Shown: piece by piece, positions 6,368 to 14,040 of the stretch | Layout: each line of letters starts with the position of its first letter | Numbering within the stretch: position 1 is the stretch's first letter | Origin: JBBQKG01 sp038326655 | GTDB taxonomy: Bacteria; Actinomycetota; Thermoleophilia; Solirubrobacterales; JBBDJG01 | Length of the DNA stretch: 64,000 nucleotides | Direction of reading: 5' to 3' | NCBI GenBank assembly: GCA_038326655.1 | Contig: JBBQKG010000002.1 | Span: 1 to 64,000 of the forward strand | The notes under the pieces: model-generated | The model's input: only the letters and a program-made list of their open reading frames with translations | Told to the model about the DNA's origin: nothing | Databases searched by the model: none | Program-made: the position numbers and the translations under genes

Positions 6368-6969
6368 GAAGTCGCGGCCGGGAGGTTCCCCGGCATCCGC
6401 GCCCGCCAACTGCGCCCTATCTCTCGCATCGCCGGCGGGTACACGATCAGGTGCCGGAACGGCGCGATCGCGGCCATGTAACCGGTCCCGAGCAGTCCGT
6501 TTCGCTTCACGTAAACAGCCATCTGCCCGCGGTAGCCGCCCGTCTGGTCCGGGACCCAGCCAATGTGCACGACCCCATGAACGGTCCGGTTGGCGATCTC
6601 CGCCGCCCACTCGTCGTCGATCAGGTACAGCGAAGTAAAGGGGAGCGCGTCGAATTCCGGGCCGGATGCGGCGTCGCGCAGATCCGCGGGCAACCGGTCG
6701 CGGAGCATCGGCCGCTCCGAGCCATGGCCGACGTCCGGGCCGTCCCAACCGAGCAGCTCTCCGACCTTCCACCGGATCGCAAAGAGCGTGCGGACGGCGC
6801 CGGAGGAACTTCGCGACGGGTCGAACGAGGTCATCAGCTGCACCAACCGAGGGAAGTCGTGCTGGCCGCCTGGCGTCGGCAGCGCCCACACGTCCTCGAG
6901 CCGGAAGTCGCGGGTGAGCTCGTGGATCCGCCAGGGCCGGGAGGTGTGCGCGGTGTTCGGGAGCCTCAT
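6364..6969 (-). CDS. DUF2867 domain protein
   Basis: A 201-residue protein matching the DUF2867 pattern, with a conserved central stretch (IRWKVGELLGWD, about residues 65-76) and aromatic strands FTSLYLIDDEW and GVVHIGWV. The end resembles family members that stand alone rather than fused to an NAD-binding epimerase. It overlaps the TetR gene upstream and the SnoaL-like gene downstream by 4 bp each. No catalytic residues are known for the family. The operon context suggests a small-molecule or envelope-related stress role controlled by the TetR protein; this is weak inference. Confidence 0.68.
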   Translation of the reverse strand: MRLPNTAHTSRPWRIHELTRDFRLEDVWALPTPGGQHDFPRLVQLMTSFDPSRSSSGAVRTLFAIRWKVGELLGWDGPDVGHGSERPMLRDRLPADLRDAASGPEFDALPFTSLYLIDDEWAAEIANRTVHGVVHIGWVPDQTGGYRGQMAVYVKRNGLLGTGYMAAIAPFRHLIVYPPAMREIGRSWRARMPGNLPAATS

Positions 6970-7634
6970 TCGGAGATCTTCATCGGGTCCAGCCCGAGCA
7001 CGCCGGCGGCTGCGCGGGCAGCGAGCAGCTCATCGTGCGGAGCCTGTCCGGCGAGTGCGATCACGGCTCCCTCGAGCGCGCCGACGAGCGCGAGCGCGAC
7101 GGCCCTGGCCGGCGGACCGGGCGGGATCGACCCCGTTCTGCGCCCCGCGTTGACGAGGCGGGTGCAGCGCTTGACGAGCGTTTCGGAGACTCGCTCGAGC
7201 TCCCGCCCGACCGGATGGTCTTGTCCGCTGAACTCGAGCCTCAGCGCGACCGCCACGCGGGCCACATCCCGCCGGCAGAGAACGGCGTGGCCGCGCGCCA
7301 TTGCGATCAGTGCTGCGACTGGATCTGTCTCCTGTGCGGCGGGCCGGCCCACCTCCTTTCTCCAGGTCTCGTCGGCCCACTCGATCACGGCCAGGGCCAG
7401 GTCCTGCTTGTCCTTGAACTGGTGATACAGCGCGCCGCGTGTGTATCCGGCATCGCTTGCCACCTGCTCCAGCACCAGGTTCCCGTAGCCGTAGCGGGAG
7501 AGGCCCCGCGCGGCCGACTCGAGCAAGGCGCTTCGCGTGCGCGCACTTCGGTCGGCCTGGGTTGAACGGCGACCGCTCGCCGAAACCGGCCCGGCCGCGT
7601 GTCGGCCCGTGCGCTGGGCTGCTCCTACATACAT
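6966..7634 (-). CDS. TetR/AcrR-family regulator
   Basis: A TetR-type repressor of up to 222 residues. The helix-turn-helix lies at about residues 35-80 (RSALLESAARGLSRYGYGN, then ASDAGYTRGALYHQFKDK). The C-terminal half is a ligand and dimer domain rich in Ala and Arg. The ATG at 7634 lies inside the palindrome at 7627-7644, so transcription may be leaderless or the true start may be a little downstream, although no good in-frame alternative was found. Binding there would give tight autoregulation. It leads the TetR-DUF2867-SnoaL operon and is divergent from the molybdopterin oxidoreductase. Confidence 0.88.
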   Translation of the reverse strand: MYVGAAQRTGRHAAGPVSASGRRSTQADRSARTRSALLESAARGLSRYGYGNLVLEQVASDAGYTRGALYHQFKDKQDLALAVIEWADETWRKEVGRPAAQETDPVAALIAMARGHAVLCRRDVARVAVALRLEFSGQDHPVGRELERVSETLVKRCTRLVNAGRRTGSIPPGPPARAVALALVGALEGAVIALAGQAPHDELLAARAAAGVLGLDPMKISE

Positions 7635-7644
7635 GCATGTATGT
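7627..7644. promoter_or_regulatory. TetR-family operator, perfect 18-bp palindrome
   Basis: ACATACATGCATGTATGT is a perfect 18-bp dyad between the TetR gene and the divergent oxidoreductase. The shape and length match operators of QacR/AcrR-type regulators. It covers the putative TetR start codon and lies 31 bp before the ATG of the other gene, so one protein could shut both directions. The assignment to the adjacent TetR is inferred from position. Confidence 0.7.
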
Positions 7645-7674
7645 TACTGTGTGCCTCGTGATCGGGCGGAAGGC

Positions 7675-8460
7675 ATGATCGGTGCCGGACGGGTCGTCGA
7701 GGCTGTCGCGGCCGTCCGCAATGTCTGGCCGCACGGCGGGGCGCATGCTCGGGGATTGCCGCCGGGGCAGGGCCTGGCCCGCACATTCCCTCGTTTCGGC
7801 GTCCACTTCTCGGACCCGATACCCGTAGTACCGCCGCAGCCAAGCATCGCGGTACGCGGTGCCGTCGCGACCCCGTTCGACCTCCCGGTCGCGGCCCTGC
7901 AGGAAATGCCGCGGCGAACTCTCGTAGCCGATTTCCACTGCGTAGCCGGGTGGAGCTTCCGGGACCTGAGGTGGGACGGCGTCCCCTTCCGGACCATCTG
8001 GGAAGACTCGATCCTGCCGAAGGCCAAACCGCAGACCGAGATCACCCACCTGGTTTTCGTCGGCCTCGATGGCTACAAATCGGCGCTGACCATCGAGGAC
8101 GCGCTTGCGGACGACGCGCTCATCGCCGATCGCCTCGACGGTGCACCACTCACCGGCGACCACGGCGCGCCGGCACGGCTCGTCAGCCCCAAGCAGTACG
8201 GCTACATGAACACCAAGCACCTCTCCCGGATCGAGCTGCACACGCGAGCGCCGGCCGGCGCGTGGCACCCGTCAGGGGTACGGGCGTTCGGGTTGTCGCT
8301 CGTTGCCCCGCATCCCCGCGCGCGGGTGGATCTGGAAGAGCGTCATGGACACTTGCCTGCCTGGTCGATCAGATTCGTCTACCGAAGGCTCGTCCTGCCG
8401 GTGCTGGCCCCGCTCATGGCCCCCCGGGCCCCGCGAGGGCCTGAAAACCCGGTGATGTAG
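7675..8460 (+). CDS. Molybdopterin-dependent oxidoreductase, sulfite-oxidase-like domain
   Basis: A 261-residue protein with a single sulfite-oxidase-type molybdopterin domain. The motif DFHCVAGWS carries the Cys that ligands Mo in this family. It is followed by LRWDGVPF and, later, YGYMNTKHLSRIEL, the conserved end of the fold. No haem, dimerisation domain or Tat signal is visible, so it appears cytoplasmic and stand-alone. ATG 7675 has only a very close GGAAGG upstream; GTG 7651 is an alternative. It is divergent from the TetR operon and shares its palindromic operator. The physiological substrate is unknown. Confidence 0.82.
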   Translation: MIGAGRVVEAVAAVRNVWPHGGAHARGLPPGQGLARTFPRFGVHFSDPIPVVPPQPSIAVRGAVATPFDLPVAALQEMPRRTLVADFHCVAGWSFRDLRWDGVPFRTIWEDSILPKAKPQTEITHLVFVGLDGYKSALTIEDALADDALIADRLDGAPLTGDHGAPARLVSPKQYGYMNTKHLSRIELHTRAPAGAWHPSGVRAFGLSLVAPHPRARVDLEERHGHLPAWSIRFVYRRLVLPVLAPLMAPRAPRGPENPVM

Positions 8461-8587
8461 ACAGATCTCGGTCGATCCGTCGGCCGGCAACCGGTTCAAC
8501 CCCTTCCCGGTGGGCTGCCGAGCGCCTCGCACGCGATAGCGTTGGCCCGAACGGCCCGATCGGCGGGCCGCTGAGCGGGGAGCACTG

Positions 8588-9079
8588 ATGACGACGAAAG
8601 CCGACTTCACCGACGAGGAATGGGTCCGGCTCGAGCGGTCGCCGATCGTCGCGGGCATGGCAATCTCGCTGGCCGATCCGGGCGGGCCGATCGAGGCCGT
8701 CAAGGAGTCGCTGGCGGCGATCAAGACCGTGACCGAGGCGCAATCCGGCGGCCAGGGTGAGCTCGTCGATGCTGTTGCGAAGAGCGTCGCCGAGAAGTCC
8801 CGCCAGCGCAAGAGCCCGCTCGGCGACTTCAAGCCCAGAGGCGCAATGGCGGGCGAGCAGATCGTCGAGGAGTTACGGAGCGTGAACGAACTGCTCACAC
8901 AGAAGGCGACGCCGGAGGAAGCAGCCGCCTTTCGCGGGTGGCTCCTGACGGCGGCCAAGCGGTCAGCCGAGGCGGCAAAGGAGGGCGGCTTCCTGGGCTT
9001 CAAGGCCGAACGCGTGAGTGAGGGGGAGCAACGGATGCTCGAGAAGCTCGCCGAGGTGCTGTCCGCGCCGCCCGCTTGA
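8588..9079 (+). CDS. Conserved-looking hypothetical protein
   Basis: A 163-residue soluble, charged, mostly helical protein with a good ribosome site (GGGGAG) before ATG 8588. The middle holds a Lys/Arg-rich segment (KSRQRKSPLGDFKP) and the rest is amphipathic helix with no Cys. Codon use matches its neighbours, so it is a real gene. No family is recognised with confidence. It stands alone, 127 bp after the oxidoreductase, and is convergent with ogt. Confidence 0.7.
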   Translation: MTTKADFTDEEWVRLERSPIVAGMAISLADPGGPIEAVKESLAAIKTVTEAQSGGQGELVDAVAKSVAEKSRQRKSPLGDFKPRGAMAGEQIVEELRSVNELLTQKATPEEAAAFRGWLLTAAKRSAEAAKEGGFLGFKAERVSEGEQRMLEKLAEVLSAPPA

Positions 9080-9103
9080 GGGTGGGACCGGACGTGTGCG
9101 GCG

Positions 9104-9592
9104 CTAAAGAGTGCCGAGCCCGAGGATGCCCGCCTCGAGCTCGAGCAGCAGCCGCTTGCGCTCCAGGCCGCCACCGTATCCCGTGAGGCTGCCATCGGCC
9201 CCGATCACGCGGTGGCACGGCACGATCACCGAGATCGGGTTGTGGCCATTCGCCACGCCCACCGCGCGCGGGGCCGAGGGCACGTCGATCCGGCAGGCGA
9301 GCTCGCCGTAGCTGATCGTCTCGCCGTAGGGGATCTCCCGGAGCGCGCTCCACACGTGTCGCTGGAACGGGCTGCCCGTCATCGCCAGCGGCAGGTCGAA
9401 GGCCCGGCGGCGGCCGCCGAAATACTCGACCAGCTGGGAGCGCACCTCGCCGAATGGCTCGTCCGCCGCCTGCCAGCCGGCACCCACGGCGATCGCGGTC
9501 CGCCCTTCCTGCATGTACAGGCCGTGCAGCGCCTGGCCGTCGCCGACCGCCATCAGCGGGCCGATCGGGCTGTCGAGAGTCGTGTAGAGCAT
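9104..9592 (-). CDS. ogt: Methylated-DNA--protein-cysteine methyltransferase
   Basis: A 162-residue O6-alkylguanine-DNA alkyltransferase that repairs O6-methylguanine by irreversible transfer to its own Cys. The active-site loop VIVPCHRVIG is intact. It is preceded by the DNA-binding helix-turn-helix (FQRHVWSALREIPYGETISYGELA) and the Asn-hinge segment VGVANGHNPI. There is no Ada-type N-terminal domain, so this is the Ogt form. ATG 9592 follows GGAGGG at ideal spacing. It is divergent from the yceH-like gene. Confidence 0.95.
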   Translation of the reverse strand: MLYTTLDSPIGPLMAVGDGQALHGLYMQEGRTAIAVGAGWQAADEPFGEVRSQLVEYFGGRRRAFDLPLAMTGSPFQRHVWSALREIPYGETISYGELACRIDVPSAPRAVGVANGHNPISVIVPCHRVIGADGSLTGYGGGLERKRLLLELEAGILGLGTL

Positions 9593-9679
9593 CGTCCCTC
9601 CGCTTTGGTTGCGTCACAGGGAAAACGCCGAGCCCCGTCCCGATGTGAGATGCGCCCGGCTCGCTAGGCTGCCTGGCCC

Positions 9680-10315
9680 GTGGAGGGCCTCGACTCGGCG
9701 CAGATCAGGGTGCTCGGCTGCCTGCTGGAAAAGCAACAGACGACGCCGGACGCATACCCGCTGACGCTCAATGCGCTGCGCCTCGCGTGCAACCAGACCA
9801 CCAGCCGCGACCCCGTCGTCGACTACGACGAGGCGACCGTGCGGGAGGCCGCGCAGCGGCTCGGCCGGCGCGGCTGGGCACGCATGGCGAGCTATCACGG
9901 CAGCCGCTCGGCGAAGTACCGGCATCTGCTCGACGAAGCGCTCGGCCTGGCCCCCGACGAACGCGCGTTGCTGTGCGTGCTGATGCTGCGCGGGCCGCAG
10001 ACGCTGGGCGAGCTCAAGCAGCGCAGCGACAAGCTCCACACGTTCTCGGACCTGAGCTCGGTCGAGGCGGCGCTCGATCGGCTCACCTCGAGGGAGCTCG
10101 GCGGGTGGCTCGAGCGAAGGCCCGGGCAGAAGGAGGCGCGGTATGTACATCTGCTCGAAGCCGACCCGCCCGAGACCGCCGCACCGCCGGCCGAAGAACG
10201 GCCCGTGCGACGACCCGAGCCAGAGGATCTCGCGGGCGAGGTGGCGCGTCTGCGGGAGGAGCTGGGCGAGCTCCGCAGTGACGTCGCCGCGCTGCGCGAG
10301 CGGATCGGCCCCTAG
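9680..10315 (+). CDS. yceH: YceH family (DUF480) protein
   Basis: A 211-residue protein of the YceH/DUF480 family, two tandem winged-helix domains. The first reads RVLGCLLEKQQTTPDAYPLTLNAL and CNQTTSRDP; the second is ERALLCVLMLRGPQTLGELKQR. The last 60 residues are a Pro/Glu linker and a short coiled coil (VARLREELGELRSDVAALRER). A GTG start at 9680 with a TAGGCT hexamer nine bases upstream and no ribosome site suggests a near-leaderless transcript. Its biochemical role is not established. It is convergent with the crotonase gene, four bases apart. Confidence 0.88.
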   Translation: MEGLDSAQIRVLGCLLEKQQTTPDAYPLTLNALRLACNQTTSRDPVVDYDEATVREAAQRLGRRGWARMASYHGSRSAKYRHLLDEALGLAPDERALLCVLMLRGPQTLGELKQRSDKLHTFSDLSSVEAALDRLTSRELGGWLERRPGQKEARYVHLLEADPPETAAPPAEERPVRRPEPEDLAGEVARLREELGELRSDVAALRERIGP

Positions 10316-10319
10316 CGTC

Positions 10320-11174
10320 TCAAGAGAACATCGGCTGATCGCGCCCGGGCTCGATCTCCGGCAGACCGTCGCTGACCAGGTCGGGAAACTCGGGGTCGCG
10401 CTTCTCGAGAAACGAGGTGACACCCTCACGCGCGTCGGCCGACTGCCCGCGCGCGAACATCGCGCGCGAGTCGGCCCGGTGCGCGACCATCGGGTGCTCG
10501 GCACCGAGCATCGTCCACAGCAGCCGGCGCGCGAGCGCCACCGAGACCGGCGCCGCGTGCTCGGTGATCTCGGCGGCCAGGGTATGCGCCGCGGCCAGCA
10601 GGTCCACGGGAGCGTGCACGCTGCGGACGAGGCCCCCGGCGAGCGCCTCCTCGGCCGAGAACACCCGACCGGTGGAGACCCACTCCATTGCCTGGCTGAT
10701 CCCGACAATGCGTGGCAGAAACCAGCTCGAGCACGCCTCCGGCACGATCCCCCGACGCGTGAAGACGAACCCGATGCGCGCCCCCTCGGCGACCAGCCGG
10801 ATGTCCATGGGCAGCGTCATCGTGATGCCGACGCCCACCGCCGGGCCGTTGATCGCCGCGATCACGGGCTTGGTCAGCTCGAAGATGCGCAGCGCCACCT
10901 GGCCGCCGCCGTCGCGCGGGACCTCGTCCATGTTCTGCCGGTCGCGCCAGTCGAACGTGCTCCCGCCGGCTCCGAGATCGGCCCCTGCGCAGAACCCTCT
11001 TCCCTCGCCGGTCACGATGATCACCCGCACGTCGTCATCGGCGTCGGCGCGATCGAATGCCTCGATCAGCTCGTGTCCCATCGTGGTCGTGAACGCGTTC
11101 AGCCGCTCGGGCCGGTCGAGCGTGACGGTCAGCACGTGGTCGGCGACCTCGTAGCGGATCTCTTGAAAGCTCAT
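10320..11174 (-). CDS. Enoyl-CoA hydratase/isomerase family protein
   Basis: A 284-residue crotonase-fold enzyme. The oxyanion-hole segments are visible as FCAGADLG (about 65-72) and INGPAVGVGI (about 110-119), and PEACSSWFLPRIVG follows with a Glu where hydratases place a catalytic acid. ATG 11174 is chosen over an upstream in-frame codon because GGGAGG lies just before it. It is divergent from an alpha/beta hydrolase. It probably acts in fatty acid or other acyl-CoA breakdown; the crotonase fold covers hydratases, isomerases and lyases, so the exact reaction is open. Confidence 0.9.
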   Translation of the reverse strand: MSFQEIRYEVADHVLTVTLDRPERLNAFTTTMGHELIEAFDRADADDDVRVIIVTGEGRGFCAGADLGAGGSTFDWRDRQNMDEVPRDGGGQVALRIFELTKPVIAAINGPAVGVGITMTLPMDIRLVAEGARIGFVFTRRGIVPEACSSWFLPRIVGISQAMEWVSTGRVFSAEEALAGGLVRSVHAPVDLLAAAHTLAAEITEHAAPVSVALARRLLWTMLGAEHPMVAHRADSRAMFARGQSADAREGVTSFLEKRDPEFPDLVSDGLPEIEPGRDQPMFS

Positions 11175-11250
11175 GTCGGCAGTACCTCCCAGTCGGATCG
11201 CGGGCAGCACCAGTTGATCAGGAGTCGGCCGAACGCGGGCACTCGGTAGG

Positions 11251-12306
11251 GTGCGCCGCGGTGATCAGTTGAGCGAGATCGACTCGAGCGACGAGCGCTC
11301 CCGGCCCGGGCACGGCGGCCGGCTCGCAGCCGCGCCCTCGCTCGCGTCGGAGTTCGACGCCTGGCAGATCGAGTTGCACGGCCACCGCGTGATCTACCGG
11401 ATCGCCGGCACCGGCCCGCCCGTGGTCCTGATCCACGGGATGGTGAACTCCTCACGCCACTGGGAGGCGGTGGCGCTCCGCCTCGCGGACAGCTACACGG
11501 TGATCGCACCGGACCTGATTGGCCACGGCGACTCCGCCACCCCCCGTGGCGACTACTCGCTTGGGGCCCATGCGGCGAGCATCCGCGACGTGCTCGCCGC
11601 GATCGGCATCGACAGGGCGACGATCGTGGGCCACTCGCTCGGTGGCGGCGTGGCGATGCAGTTCTTCTACCAGTTCCCCCAGCGCACCGAGCGCCTCGTG
11701 CTCGTGTCGAGCGGCGGCCTTGGCCGCGAGGTGAGCCCGCTGCTGCGGAGCGCAGCCTTGCCCGGGGCGTCCACGCTGCTGTCGCTCGCCGCGCACCCGT
11801 TTCTGCTGGGGACGCTGCGACGCGCGGGCGAGCGCCTCCAGCGGCGCGGCTCGGGAAAGGGCGTGTACCTGCGCGCGATCGCGCGCGCCCTGCAGCCGCT
11901 CGAGCGGCCGGGCGCCCGGGAGGCCTTTCTCCAGACGCTCCGGTCCGTGATCGACGCCAGGGGACAGCGGGTCAGCGCCCGCGATCGCCTCTATCTGCTG
12001 AGCTCGATGCCCACGCTGATCGTCTGGGGAGAGCGCGACAACACGATCCCGCTGTCGCACGGACGCGCGGCGCACGAAGCGGCTCCGGGCAGCCGCTTCG
12101 AGACGCTCCCCCGCGCCGCCCACTTCCCCAACCTCGAGGACCCGGAGGGACTCGCGGCAGTCCTGCGCGACTTTCTCGACACCACCGAGCCGGCGACGAT
12201 CGCCGACGCCGACTGGGGTGGCCTGGTCTCACGGCGCTCGCCCCTGCGTGCACGGACCAGCGCCACTCCGGACGAGCTGCGTGCCCTGGCGGACATTCGC
12301 CGCTGA
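11251..12306 (+). CDS. Alpha/beta hydrolase
   Basis: A 351-residue alpha/beta hydrolase. The catalytic triad is readable: nucleophile elbow VGHSLGGG (Ser about 132), acid in WGERDNTIP (Asp about 255) and His in AAHFPNLEDP (about 289). The oxyanion motif LIHGMVNSSRHW precedes them. The first 35 residues are polar and poorly conserved in appearance, so the start (GTG 11251) is uncertain. About 45 residues after the core form a variable tail. No signal peptide is seen, so it is probably cytoplasmic. Substrate unknown. Confidence 0.88.
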   Translation: MRRGDQLSEIDSSDERSRPGHGGRLAAAPSLASEFDAWQIELHGHRVIYRIAGTGPPVVLIHGMVNSSRHWEAVALRLADSYTVIAPDLIGHGDSATPRGDYSLGAHAASIRDVLAAIGIDRATIVGHSLGGGVAMQFFYQFPQRTERLVLVSSGGLGREVSPLLRSAALPGASTLLSLAAHPFLLGTLRRAGERLQRRGSGKGVYLRAIARALQPLERPGAREAFLQTLRSVIDARGQRVSARDRLYLLSSMPTLIVWGERDNTIPLSHGRAAHEAAPGSRFETLPRAAHFPNLEDPEGLAAVLRDFLDTTEPATIADADWGGLVSRRSPLRARTSATPDELRALADIRR

Positions 12307-12356
12307 CGTGCTTGCCGACGCCCGCCCCGGTGCACCCGATCGGATAGCTTCCTGAG

Positions 12357-12818
12357 GTGGCCACGACGCTTCCCCCACCCGGCTCGCGGCGGTTGAAGCT
12401 CTGGAACGCGATCACGCGCCTCAACGTCGCGCTTTACCGAAAGACCAACGGGCGGGTCGGCGGGCGCTGGAAACGGCGAAACCCGATCCTGCTGCTCGAG
12501 CACGTCGGGCGGCACTCGGGACAGCGCCGGGTCGCGCCGCTCGTCTACACGCCCGACGGGGACGATCTGATCGTGGTCGCCTCGCGAGGGGGCTCCGACA
12601 GCAACCCGGGCTGGTACTACAACGTGCTTGCCGATCCCGAGACCTGGATCCAGATCGGCGTGGAACGCCGCGCGGTCGTGGCCCACGAGGCGGACACGCT
12701 CGAGCGCGACCGGCTGTGGCCGCGGATCGTCGAGGCAAATCCCGACTATGCCTCCTACCAGGAGCAGACCAGCCGCACGATCCCGGTGATCGCGTTGCGG
12801 CCGAAGCCGGCCGCATAG
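12357..12818 (+). CDS. Nitroreductase-family deazaflavin (F420)-dependent oxidoreductase
   Basis: A 153-residue split-barrel protein of the Ddn/DUF385 family, which binds F420 in actinobacteria. The opening KLWNAITRLNVALYRKTNGRV and the core LLLEHVGRHSGQRRVAPLVYT with SRGGSDSNPGWYYNVLA are family hallmarks. GTG 12357 follows a TAGCTT hexamer by six bases with no ribosome site, so it looks leaderless. Such enzymes reduce quinones, enones or nitro compounds; the substrate is not predictable. Its presence suggests the host makes F420. Confidence 0.9.
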   Translation: MATTLPPPGSRRLKLWNAITRLNVALYRKTNGRVGGRWKRRNPILLLEHVGRHSGQRRVAPLVYTPDGDDLIVVASRGGSDSNPGWYYNVLADPETWIQIGVERRAVVAHEADTLERDRLWPRIVEANPDYASYQEQTSRTIPVIALRPKPAA

Positions 12819-12854
12819 CGCCGGCCGCCGCCGCCGACTTGGCAAGATGACGCG

Positions 12855-14037
12855 GTGAGCACTGCCGCGCCCCGGCACCTTCCGCGCCTGACCGCGGTCC
12901 TGCGCGAAGGCGATCGCGTGACGCCGCTGGAGCTTTTCTTCGACCTGGTGTTCGTGCTCGCGATCACCCAGTGCACGGCGCTGATGGCCTCACAGCCGAC
13001 GTGGGAAGGACTCGCCAAGGGATTGCTGGTGCTCGGCGTGCTCTGGTGGGCGTGGGTGGGCTACGCGTGGCTGACCAGCGTGGTGGACCCCGAGGAGGGC
13101 GGCGTGCAGCTGGCGATGTTCGCCGCAATGGCAGCGCTGCTCGTCGCGGCCTTGAGCGTGCCCCACGCCTTCGACAACCTCGCGCTGCTGTTCGCGTGCG
13201 CATACGGGATCGTGCGCGCCGGCCAGATCGCGCTGTTCACGATCGCCAGCCGCGCCGATCCGTCGCTTCGCCACTCGGTCGTTGGCCTTGCCGGCAGCAC
13301 GGCGATCGGAATTGCGCTGCTGCTCGCCGCCTCCGCCACCGACGGCATCCTTCAGGGAGCGCTGTGGGCGCTCGCGCTGCTGCTCGACATGGGCGGCCCG
13401 TACCTGTTCGGCGCGGAGGGCTGGAAGCTCGTCCCCGGGCACTTCGCCGAACGCCACGGGCTGATCGTGATAATCGCGCTCGGCGAGTCGATCGTCGCGA
13501 TCGGCGTGGGGTCCAAGACCGGCGTCGACACGGGTGTCGTGGTCGCGGCGGTCCTGGGCATGGCGGTCGCGGGGGCGCTGTGGTGGCTCTACTTCGACGT
13601 CGTGGCGCTCGTCGCGGCGCGGCGTCTGGCCAACGCGACGGAGGGTCAGAGCGCAACGAGATCGCCCGCGACTCCTACTCCTACCTGCACCTCCCGATGG
13701 TGGCCGGCATCGTGCTCCTGGCCCTGGGGCTCAAGCAGACGCTCGCTCACGTGGAAAATCCGCTGAAGCTGGTGCCGGCGGCCGCGCTGCTCGGGGCACC
13801 GCGATGTACCTGCTCGCGCACGTCGCGTTTCGCCTGCGCAACGTGAACCGGCTCAGCACTCAGCGCCTCCTGTGCGCGGTGCTGCTGCTGGCGCTGATAC
13901 CGGCAGCGGTGGATCTGCCGTCGCTCGCCACGCTGGGACTGCTGGCCGCCGCGCTGACGGCGCTGATCGCATACGAGCGAGTGCACTTCGCGGAGCTGCG
14001 CGACAGGCTCCGGCACCAACTTTCGAGCGAGGCCTGA
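12855..14037 (+). pseudogene. ltrA: Low temperature requirement protein A (LtrA) family, two frameshifts
   Basis: A polytopic membrane protein of the LtrA family (VTPLELFFDLVFVLAITQ at the start, HGLIVIIALGESIVAIG in the middle). The frame breaks at about 13641-13646, where one base seems missing before SERNEIARDSYSYLHLPM. It breaks again at about 13793-13796, where one G is missing from a G run before TAMYLLAHVAFRLR. Joined, the three pieces give a normal family protein of about 394 residues with some ten hydrophobic segments and the usual end. Both sites are one-base losses and flanking coding is well conserved, so assembly error is as likely as real decay. LtrA function is poorly defined. 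Confidence 0.8.
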
Positions 14038-14040
14038 ACG

